DNA of 26,891 nt from Eisenbergiella sp963559585 (lineage in GTDB: Bacteria; Bacillota; Clostridia; Lachnospirales; Lachnospiraceae): contig CAUWLJ010000047.1 in assembly GCA_963559585.1 (NCBI GenBank), positions 1-26,891 on the forward strand, written 5' to 3'. The notes beneath the pieces are model-generated. The model was not told the origin of the DNA. It did not search any database and was given only the letters and a program-made list of their open reading frames with translations. How positions within the stretch are numbered: the stretch's first letter is position 1; every line of letters begins with the position of its first letter. The position numbers and the translations under genes are program-made. This document shows positions 15,464 to 20,923 of the stretch, one piece after another.

Positions 15464-16345
15464 TCATTCTTCGTCCGGTACGATTGCCGTTCCGATCCCT
15501 TCGTTGGTGAAAATCTCCAAAAGCAGGCAGTGGGGGATACGGCCATCCAGGATATGGACACGGTTTACACCGTTCCTGATCGCGGAGGTACAGTTGTTCA
15601 GCTTGGGCAGCATCCCCCCGCCGATCACGCCTCCCCGGATCAGCTCCTCCGCCGCTCCTGCGGTGAGGCGGGAGATGAAGGAGGATTTGTCGTTAATATC
15701 CCGGTACAGCCCTTCAATATCGGTGAGGAAAACCAGCTTGTCCGCACCCACTGCCCTGGCAATGGCGCAGGCTGCATCGTCCGCATTGATATTGTAGGTC
15801 TGAAAATCGCCGCCCAGGCCGATGGGCGCCACAATGGGAAGGAAATCCTTTTCCAGAAGGTCGTAGATCACCTTGGGATCCACCGCCTTCACGTCCCCGA
15901 CAAAGCCAATATCCTGGCCGTCCGCATATTTTTTATCCACTCTCAAAAGGCCGCCGTCCTTACCGCTGATGCCCACGGCCTTCACGCCCAGCTCCTCCAC
16001 CATGGTCACCAGGTTCTTGTTGACTCTCCCCAGAACCATCTCGGCAATCTCCATGGTCTCCTCATCCGTCACACGCAGGCCGTTCACAAAGCGGGCCTCC
16101 TTGCCCACCTTGCCCACCCACTTGCTGATGGCCTTGCCGCCGCCGTGCACGATGATGGGTTTAAAACCAACCAGCTTCAGGAGGGTGACGTCCTGAATCA
16201 CATTCCTCTGCAGCTCCTCATTGCTCATGGCGCTTCCGCCGTATTTTACCACAATGATTTTACGGTTGAACTTCTGTATATAGGGCAGGGCCTCCACCAG
16301 CACCGAAGCCTTCTGCATTACCTGATTCATTTCTCTTTGTTCCAC
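15464..16345 (-). CDS. argB: Acetylglutamate kinase
   Basis: A 293-residue amino-acid kinase that phosphorylates N-acetylglutamate, the second step and usual feedback-control point of the cyclic arginine pathway. Motifs: IIVVKYGGSAM (Lys for ATP), PIIVHGGGKAIS, FVNGLRVTDEETM, NKNLV, QTYNINADDAACAIA, LVFLTDIEGLY and IRGGVIGGGMLPKL. The N-terminal helix MNQVMQKASVLVEALPYIQKF is typical of hexameric, arginine-inhibited enzymes. The GTG start at 16345 is fixed by AAGGAGG five bases upstream; that site is supplied by the edge of repeat copy A. Next to it is argD, about 98 nt on. Confidence 0.96.
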   Translation of the reverse strand: MEQREMNQVMQKASVLVEALPYIQKFNRKIIVVKYGGSAMSNEELQRNVIQDVTLLKLVGFKPIIVHGGGKAISKWVGKVGKEARFVNGLRVTDEETMEIAEMVLGRVNKNLVTMVEELGVKAVGISGKDGGLLRVDKKYADGQDIGFVGDVKAVDPKVIYDLLEKDFLPIVAPIGLGGDFQTYNINADDAACAIARAVGADKLVFLTDIEGLYRDINDKSSFISRLTAGAAEELIRGGVIGGGMLPKLNNCTSAIRNGVNRVHILDGRIPHCLLLEIFTNEGIGTAIVPDEE

Positions 16346-16350
16346 TGTTA

Positions 16351-16492
16351 CCTCCTTGCCGGAGCGTAAGCGACAGGGCGACGAGAAAGTGCGAATGCGG
16401 TTTCTTGTCTGCCATCAACAGTTTTGTGACGCTCCGGCGCAAAACTGTCAGCCTGAAAATAAGCCATCAGGCTTATTTTCAGGCAAGCCTCC
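16351..16492 (-). repeat. Arginine-operon structured repeat, copy A (before argB)
   Basis: Flanked by CCTCC at 16351-16355 and 16488-16492. In minus-strand order: H1 is a perfect 15-bp stem (16484-16470 with 16465-16451) with a TGAT loop. H2 (CAGTTTTG 16447-16440 with CAAAACTG 16426-16419) has a 13-base loop containing GCCGGAGCGT (16438-16429). H3 (16410-16402 with 16387-16379) has 8 of 9 pairs. The closing segment ACGCTCCGGC (16367-16358) is an exact 10-base complement of the H2 loop and is followed directly by AAGGAGG, the argB ribosome-binding site. There is no local fourth hairpin in this copy. Confidence 0.85.
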
Positions 16493-16511
16493 ATTCTCAT
16501 TCTGCTGCGCT

Positions 16512-17735
16512 CTACGAACGGTAGTCCGCGTTGATTTTCACATAGTCATAGGTCAGGTCGCAGCCCCAGGCGGCGGCCTCGGCATCGCCCATCTTCATAT
16601 CCACCAGCACGGTCACCTCCGGGCAGGAAAGGATCTTCGTCGCCTCCTCCTCACTGTAATCGGCGGCGCAGCCATCCCTGTAGATCTGGATTCTCCCGGC
16701 AGCGCTTTCAAAGAACAGCTCGATCTTTTCAGGATCAAAGGAAGCGCCTGAATAGCCCAGGGCGCACAGGATACGGCCCCAGTTGGCGTCGTGGCCAAAG
16801 ATAGCCGCCTTCGTGAGACTGGAGCAGATCACCGCTTTGGCCAGGGTTCTGGCGTCCTCCCTGGTGGCTGCGTGGATCACTTTGGTCTCAAACAGGGCGG
16901 TGGCTCCCTCTCCGTCCCCGGCCATCATTTTGGCCAGGGTAATGCTGACCTCATGGAGCGCCTGGCAGAACAGACGGTAGTCCTCATTTTTTTCCGTGAT
17001 CTGAGGATTTCCGGCCTGACCGTTTGCCAGCACCACCAGGGTGTCATTGGTGGAGGTATCCCCATCCACGGAGATCATGTTGAAGGTATCCACCACGTCC
17101 TCACTCAGGGCCTCCTGCAGAAGCGGCCTGCTGATGGCCGCGTCCGTGGTGATAAAGCCCAGCATGGTGCACATGTTGGGATGGATCATGCCGCTTCCCT
17201 TGGCCATGCCGCCCACAGTCACCTTTTTCCCGGAAAGCTCGATGGTCACGGCGGTCTGTTTGGGCCTGGTGTCGGTGGTCATGATGGCATGTGCCGCCTG
17301 GTCACCGGCCTCCTGAGTATCCTTCAGCCCGGCGGCCAGCGCCTTTACCCCTGCGGTAATCCGATCCATGGGAAGCTGCATGCCGATCACTCCGGTGGAC
17401 GCCACCAGAACCGCATCCTCCGGGATGTTAAGGGCCTGGGCAGCCGTCTGTGCGGTCTCCTTACAGTAATCGTATCCCTGCTTCCCGGTGCAGGCATTTG
17501 CAATACCGGAATTGACCACCACCGCCTGAATGAAGGGGGAATGGTACACCAGCTCACGATCCCAGGTGACGGGCGCAGCCTTCACCACATTGCTGGTAAA
17601 GACGCCCGCCGCCGTGCAGGGAACGGCGCTGTACACCATTGCCATATCCTTTCTGTCCTTATATTTGATCCCGGCCTCCACGCCTGCCGCCAGGAATCCC
17701 CTTGCCGCGGTCACCCCGCCTGAAATATGTTCCAT
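16512..17735 (-). CDS. argJ: Bifunctional glutamate N-acetyltransferase / N-acetylglutamate synthase
   Basis: A 407-residue ArgJ. It recycles the acetyl group from N-acetylornithine to glutamate, making ornithine, and in its bifunctional form also acetylates glutamate from acetyl-CoA. The protein self-cleaves before a Thr nucleophile. The motif KGSGMIHPNMCTMLGFITTDA places the cut between Cys189 and Thr190, where many homologues have Ala-Thr. Other marks are CTAAGVFTSNVVKAAPV, VVVNSGIANACTG, STGVIG, SVDGDTSTNDT, the region GDGEGATALFE, and GRILCALGYSG. Bifunctionality cannot be proven by eye, but no separate argA or argE was seen. The start follows AAGGAGG from repeat copy B. An in-frame extension to 17786 runs through repeat DNA and was rejected. 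Confidence 0.95.
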   Translation of the reverse strand: MEHISGGVTAARGFLAAGVEAGIKYKDRKDMAMVYSAVPCTAAGVFTSNVVKAAPVTWDRELVYHSPFIQAVVVNSGIANACTGKQGYDYCKETAQTAAQALNIPEDAVLVASTGVIGMQLPMDRITAGVKALAAGLKDTQEAGDQAAHAIMTTDTRPKQTAVTIELSGKKVTVGGMAKGSGMIHPNMCTMLGFITTDAAISRPLLQEALSEDVVDTFNMISVDGDTSTNDTLVVLANGQAGNPQITEKNEDYRLFCQALHEVSITLAKMMAGDGEGATALFETKVIHAATREDARTLAKAVICSSLTKAAIFGHDANWGRILCALGYSGASFDPEKIELFFESAAGRIQIYRDGCAADYSEEEATKILSCPEVTVLVDMKMGDAEAAAWGCDLTYDYVKINADYRS

Positions 17736-17740
17736 TTTTA

Positions 17741-17887
17741 CCTCCTTGCCGGAGTGTCCTTTGCTCCGGCCGCGACGAGAAAACACGCATGTGGTTTCTC
17801 GTCTGCGATCACTACAGTTTTGTGTCGCTCCGGCACAAAACTGCTGCTTGAAAATATGCCATCAGGTTTATTTTCAAGCACGCCTCC
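17741..17887 (-). repeat. Arginine-operon structured repeat, copy B (before argJ)
   Basis: Flanked by CCTCC at 17741-17745 and 17883-17887. In minus-strand order: H1 (17879-17865 with 17860-17846) is 13 of 15 paired. H2 (17843-17834 with 17824-17815) is a perfect 10 bp with loop CCGGAGCGA. H3 (17803-17795 with 17782-17774) is a perfect 9 bp. H4 (GCCGGAGC 17770-17763 with CTCCGGC 17754-17748) directly abuts AAGGAGG, the argJ ribosome-binding site. The H2 loop could compete with the 5' arm of H4 for CTCCGG. Confidence 0.85.
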
Positions 17888-17916
17888 TTGCCGAGCGTCC
17901 TTTGCTTCGGCCCGCG
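17888..17916 (-). repeat. Partial repeat copy B' (H4 only)
   Basis: A fragment containing only the last hairpin of the unit (GCCGAAGC at 17910-17903 opposite GCTCGGC near 17896-17890), followed by AAGGAGG. It sits directly between the stop of the GNAT gene and full copy B. It shows the unit can be tandemly duplicated and truncated. Confidence 0.65.
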
Positions 17917-18360
17917 TCACTCGTTGAAACGCTCTATGTTCTTTTCATTCAATGTAAAGTCATAGTAGTTCAGGTCTTCCCTCTTTGTCCAGCCGATGCA
18001 GCACCAGAAAGCGTTTCCCACATCGTTTCTGGTAAAAGCGATCAGGCTCACCTTGCTGATGCCCTCCTGCTTCAGCGCAGTCATGGCCTGTACCACCATC
18101 GCTTTCCCGATGCCGCGCATCCGGTAATCCGGATCCACGCACACATGGTACATGCAGCCCCTTCTGCCGTCATGCCCGCACAGGATCGCGCCCACCACCC
18201 TGCCGTCCTCCACGGCCACCACGCTGGTGGAAGGATTTCTTAACAGGAACCGGGCCACTCCTTCTCTGGAATCATCGATGCTCCTGATGGAAAAGCCCCT
18301 GATTCTGTGCCAAAGGGCGCTCACCTCTTCATAATCCTCTATTGTCATGGTGCGTATCAT
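17917..18360 (-). CDS. GNAT-family N-acetyltransferase (RimI-like)
   Basis: A 147-residue single-domain acetyl-CoA-dependent transferase. Seen: N-terminal MTIEDYEEVSALWHRI, strand 4 HVCVDPDYRMRGIGKAMV with the Q/RxxGxG/A pyrophosphate loop RMRGIG, and a C-terminal ISKVSLIAFTRNDVGNAFWCCIGWTKREDLNYYDF. It is 15 nt after the other GNAT gene and lies inside the arginine operon, just before argJ. GNAT folds include short N-acetylglutamate synthases, so a role in making acetylglutamate is possible. ArgJ would make that redundant, however, and the substrate cannot be read from sequence. The start ATG has GAGG 13 bases away, which is long, so the first few residues are uncertain. Confidence 0.82.
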   Translation of the reverse strand: MIRTMTIEDYEEVSALWHRIRGFSIRSIDDSREGVARFLLRNPSTSVVAVEDGRVVGAILCGHDGRRGCMYHVCVDPDYRMRGIGKAMVVQAMTALKQEGISKVSLIAFTRNDVGNAFWCCIGWTKREDLNYYDFTLNEKNIERFNE

Positions 18361-18375
18361 ATCTGAATCTTTACC

Positions 18376-18906
18376 TCACATTTCATATTCCAGCTGTCTG
18401 TCATAGGGTTCTGCCTCCACATGCTCCTGTATAGGCTCCAGGGCGTCCACGCAGCCCATCCTGGCATAAAAGGCCTGCGTCTCCACAGCGGAATGGGAGG
18501 AGATATACAGCTTCTGCCCGCCCTTCTGTCCTGCCCAGCCTGCGGCCAGACGGAACAGATTGGTTCCAATCCCGCAGCCTCTCATTTCACTGGACACATG
18601 AAGGCAGCTCAGATCCATGTACTGCCCGCGGCTTCCCACAGGAGCCGCTTCCACGGAAGCAAAACCCTTCAGCACGCCGTCCACGAAAGCGCCGCAGACG
18701 AACCCGCCTGTACGCACCGTCCTGCGCAGACATTCAATCAGGAACTCATAGTCCTCCCCGCTCCACTCGTCGATAAACGGATCATGCCTCACAGCCCACT
18801 CTCCATCCACCCTGCGCAGCACCTCATCCACCACCTGACGGCGGTGAAAATCCGCAAAAAGGGAGCGCCTGACCTGCTCCTCCCCCAGCCTTATATATTC
18901 TGCCAT
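18376..18906 (-). CDS. GNAT-family N-acetyltransferase
   Basis: A 176-residue acetyltransferase of the GNAT fold. Marks are the N-terminal helical part VRRSLFADFHRRQVVDEVLRR, the strand GGFVCGAFVDGVLKGFASVEA, the acetyl-CoA segment DLSCLHVSSEMRGCGIGTNLFRLAA with loop MRGCGIG, and the end SSHSAVETQAFYARMGCVDA. The start is set by AGGAGGTGAGT just upstream, at the edge of repeat copy C. Reading further up in frame gives peptide encoded by repeat DNA (VFSSRPEQ appears twice), an artefact. It lies between argC and the second GNAT gene. The substrate is unknown, and a link to arginine metabolism rests only on position. Confidence 0.82.
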   Translation of the reverse strand: MAEYIRLGEEQVRRSLFADFHRRQVVDEVLRRVDGEWAVRHDPFIDEWSGEDYEFLIECLRRTVRTGGFVCGAFVDGVLKGFASVEAAPVGSRGQYMDLSCLHVSSEMRGCGIGTNLFRLAAGWAGQKGGQKLYISSHSAVETQAFYARMGCVDALEPIQEHVEAEPYDRQLEYEM

Positions 18907-18911
18907 ACTCA

Positions 18912-19057
18912 CCTCCTGCCGGAGCGCCTTTTGCTCCGGCCGCGATGAGAAAGCACGCATGTGATTTCTCATCTGCGATCCCCACAGTTTTGTGACGATC
19001 CGGCACAAAACTGTTGCTTGAACATAAGCCATCAGGATTATGTTCAAGCCGGCCTCC
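18912..19057 (-). repeat. Arginine-operon structured repeat, copy C (before the first GNAT gene)
   Basis: Flanked by CCTCC at 18912-18916 and 19053-19057. H1 (19049-19035 with 19030-19016) is 14 of 15 paired. H2 (19013-19004 with 18994-18985) is a perfect 10 bp, but its loop CCGGATCGT has lost one base of complementarity. H3 (18973-18965 with 18952-18944) is a perfect 9 bp. H4 (18940-18933 with 18925-18918) is a perfect 8 bp and abuts the AGGAGG site. H3 here is GATGAG/CTCATC against GACGAG/CTCGTC in copy B, a compensatory pair change. Confidence 0.85.
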
Positions 19058-19124
19058 TGCCGGAGCGTCCTTTGCTCCGGCCGCGATGAGAAAACACGTA
19101 TGTGGTTTCTCATCTGCGATTGAA
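19058..19124 (-). repeat. Partial repeat copy C' (H3 and H4)
   Basis: Immediately after the argC stop codon: H3 (19114-19106 with 19093-19085) and H4 (19081-19074 with 19066-19059), followed by GGAGG. It is nearly identical to the matching half of copy C (about 60 bp). H1 and H2 are missing. Together with C it forms a one-and-a-half-unit tandem. Confidence 0.8.
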
Positions 19125-20177
19125 TCAGGGGAACATGGGAACCAGGTTCAGCCCCATATCCTCCGGCAGGCCGAACATCAGATTCATATTCTGCACCGCC
19201 TGCCCTGCCGCTCCTTTCACCAGATTGTCCATGGCTCCCATCATGATGATGCGGCCAGTGCGGGGATCAAGCTTAAAATTCACGTCCACATAGTTGCTGC
19301 CCTCCACCCATTTGGTCTCAGGACAGACGTTCTTCTCCAGCACGCGGACGAATTTTTCCTTTTCATAATACTTATCATAAGCGGCGCGCACCGTCTCCCA
19401 GGAGGGCAGCATGCCCTTGTCATCCTTTTTCAGGGAAGCGTAGGCCGTGATCAGGATCCCTCTGTTCATGGGAACCAGATGGGGGGTGAAATTCAAAAGT
19501 ACCTTTTCTCCCGCCGCATAGCCCAGCTGCTCCTCGATCTCCGGGGTATGCCTGTGTCCGGCCACACCGTAGGCCTTGATGTTTTCATTCACCTCACAGA
19601 ACAGGTTGTCCACCTTGGCTCCCCGCCCTGCGCCGGAGGTTCCGCTCTTGGCGTCGATGATGATGGTGGAGGGATCGATCAGCCCTTCCTTTAATAAGGG
19701 ATAGATAGACAGCGTGGAGCAGGTGGGATAACAGCCCGGATTGGCCACCAGGCGCGCCTTCTTCACGTCCTCCCTGTTGATCTCGCACAGGCCGTACACC
19801 GCTTCCTTTATATAGGAAGGAGCCTGGTGCTTCAGCCCGTACCACTCCTCATAGACCGCCACGTCCTTTATCCTGAAATCGGCGCTCAGGTCGATGATCT
19901 TTGCGCTGGAAAGAATCTCCTCCGTCACCAGGGAAGCGCACAGCCCCTGGGGCGTTGCGGTAAAAATCACGTCAGCCTGCGCAGCCAGCTCTTCCATATT
20001 ATCATCCAGGCATTTGGCGTCCACCAGCCTGAACATGTTCCTGTATACGTCCGAATACTTCTTATCAATATAGCTTCTGGAGCCGTACCAGACGATCTCC
20101 GCCTGGGGATGGCCCAGAAGGAGTCTCACCAGTTCTCCTCCGGCATAGCCTGTTGAACCGATAATTCCTACTTTCAT
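19125..20177 (-). CDS. argC: N-acetyl-gamma-glutamyl-phosphate reductase
   Basis: A 350-residue NADPH-dependent reductase that converts N-acetylglutamyl phosphate to the semialdehyde. Motifs: MKVGIIGSTGYAGGELVRLL (nucleotide-binding), IFTATPQGLCASLV, IDLSADFRI, the catalytic Cys in VANPGCYPTCS, KSGTSGAGR, and GVAGHRHTPEIEEQLG, TPHLVPMNRGI. Length is normal. The start follows AGGAGG with six bases between. In-frame upstream sequence to 20387 is the leader RNA and is not coding. This is the first gene of the arginine operon, read from the ArgR-type promoter near 20,465-20,492 after an unusually long leader. Confidence 0.96.
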   Translation of the reverse strand: MKVGIIGSTGYAGGELVRLLLGHPQAEIVWYGSRSYIDKKYSDVYRNMFRLVDAKCLDDNMEELAAQADVIFTATPQGLCASLVTEEILSSAKIIDLSADFRIKDVAVYEEWYGLKHQAPSYIKEAVYGLCEINREDVKKARLVANPGCYPTCSTLSIYPLLKEGLIDPSTIIIDAKSGTSGAGRGAKVDNLFCEVNENIKAYGVAGHRHTPEIEEQLGYAAGEKVLLNFTPHLVPMNRGILITAYASLKKDDKGMLPSWETVRAAYDKYYEKEKFVRVLEKNVCPETKWVEGSNYVDVNFKLDPRTGRIIMMGAMDNLVKGAAGQAVQNMNLMFGLPEDMGLNLVPMFP

Positions 20178-20457
20178 TGCTTTCCTCCTAATCATATGGT
20201 CTGCGGCGCGTGCCGGTTGTTCAGAGCACGCACCAGGAACAGTTACAGTATAAGCTTTCAGATTGGCGGTGACAACACCCTTTTTGCTTTTGAGGGGCGG
20301 GACGGCAGGAAAGTGGGGGAATGGGGCCATCTGCGCCCTGAGACGGCCCGTGCAGCGAATCCTGCCGCAGCCGCCGTCCCAGGGCACAGATGGCCGCGTT
20401 ACATTTCTGCTGTGCCCGAACCTGCAAAAGCTGATAGTGGTATACAGTTATGATTCC
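20178..20457 (-). promoter_or_regulatory. Long structured leader of the argC operon with alternative pairings
   Basis: About 280 nt separate the predicted transcription start from argC. A long hairpin forms between 20395-20380 and 20340-20325 (16 bp, one G-U), continued by GACGGC/GCCGTC at 20378-20373 and 20347-20342. Its 5' arm has competing partners. GGGCACAG at 20417-20410 pairs with CTGTGCCC at 20389-20382, and GGGACGGC at 20380-20373 pairs with GCCGTCCC at 20306-20299. I saw no T-box motif, no U-tract terminator on this strand and no convincing leader peptide. Regulation by this RNA is inference. Confidence 0.5.
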
Positions 20458-20512
20458 TGCATGATTATACAGCCTTTTTGTATATTATGCAATAACTTTT
20501 TATAAATATGCA
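20458..20512. promoter_or_regulatory. Three phased ARG-box-like operators (ArgR sites)
   Basis: Three palindromes fit the ARG-box pattern TGNAT-N4-ATNCA or nearly so: TGCATGATTATACA (20458-20471), TGTATATTATGCA (20479-20491, spacer one base short) and TTTATAAATATGCA (20499-20512, one half weaker). Their centres are 20.5 bp apart, two helical turns, as expected for hexameric ArgR/AhrC binding one DNA face. The first covers the -10 and the second the -35 of the argC promoter, so the expected effect is arginine-dependent repression. No argR gene is in the window. Confidence 0.7.
20464..20492 (-). promoter_or_regulatory. Sigma-A type promoter of the argC operon
   Basis: On the minus strand the -35 TTGCAT (20492-20487) and perfect -10 TATAAT (20469-20464) are spaced 17 bp. 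It is overlapped by ARG-box-like palindromes. Transcription would begin near 20,457. Confidence 0.75.
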
Positions 20513-20734
20513 GAGTTTTAAGAAGGGGTGCAATATATCTCCTATATATAAGGATGTGTCCGTGCAAAAGAATGCACGCCCACGCGGAACGGGACAGATA
20601 CGCTGTGTGGCTGAGTTTTTACAGGAAAATCAGCAAATTTCCAGTGGGTTTCCCAGGAAACGGGGCTTATCAAAATGGATGGGACAGGAAAAATGGGGCA
20701 GGAAAATTATTTTGCTCCCGCTTCGTTTTTGTAC
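20513..20734. other. Spacer between divergent argC and argG promoters
   Basis: An AT-rich to mixed stretch with no convincing gene. Short reading frames on the plus strand lack a ribosome-binding site or family resemblance. It contains one more palindrome, GTGCAAAAGAATGCAC (20562-20577), whose right half fits an ARG box and left half misses one base. It is a possible distant ArgR site between the two promoters. Confidence 0.4.
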
Positions 20735-20769
20735 TTGCACTCTGCGATGTTTTGTTGTATATTAATGCA
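20735..20769 (+). promoter_or_regulatory. argG promoter with ARG box over the -10
   Basis: The -35 TTGCAC (20735-20740) and -10 TATATT (20758-20763) are spaced 17 bp. The palindrome TGTATATTAATGCA (20756-20769) fits TGNAT-N4-ATNCA exactly and covers the -10. Repression of argG by ArgR together with the divergent argC operon is therefore expected. Confidence 0.72.
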
Positions 20770-20923
20770 AGAACGGAGCAGGGATGAAAAAGCGGAATGA
20801 TTCTTCGGCGCTTTTCATCATCAGCAGTTCAGACCGCTGGAGCCGGACTGCTGTTTTCATCGCTCTGAAATCACAAAAATGTATTTGGATGCCGGCAGCT
20901 CCGGCAGGAAAGAGGAATTTAAG
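20770..20923 (+). promoter_or_regulatory. argG leader RNA with two hairpins and a duplicated pairing partner
   Basis: Hairpin 1 pairs GATGAAAAAGCG (20783-20794) with CGCTTTTCATC (20809-20819). Hairpin 2 pairs CAGCAGTTC (20822-20830) with GGACTGCTG (20845-20853). TTTTCATC occurs again at 20854-20861, right after hairpin 2, so GATGAAAA at 20783-20790 has two possible partners. There is no long U-tract, so a classical attenuator is not shown. The ribosome-binding site GAGG lies eight bases before the argG ATG. Confidence 0.45.

Noticed and set aside
18907..19113. N-terminal extension of the first GNAT gene, reading through repeat DNA with VFSSRPEQ twice
   Set aside because: It is encoded by repeat copies C and C'. 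The AGGAGG site just before 18906 fixes the start, and the extension has no GNAT homology.
14054..19124. CRISPR array or clustered-spacer interpretation of the repeats
   Set aside because: The copies are over 100 bp, lie kilobases apart between genes and contain internal hairpins. There are no uniform short repeats with unique spacers and no cas genes.
20178..20427. In-frame upstream extension of argC and a possible Arg-containing leader peptide (ALGRRLRQD)
   Set aside because: There is no ribosome-binding site, Arg codons are not concentrated enough for an attenuator peptide, and ArgC length and start are normal at 20177.
20178..20457. T-box riboswitch in the argC leader
   Set aside because: No T-box consensus, no specifier-loop arrangement and no U-tract terminator were found on the minus strand.
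20508..20787. Small plus-strand open frames between argC and argG
   Set aside because: They lack ribosome-binding sites, overlap operators and the argG promoter, and their translations have no recognisable features.
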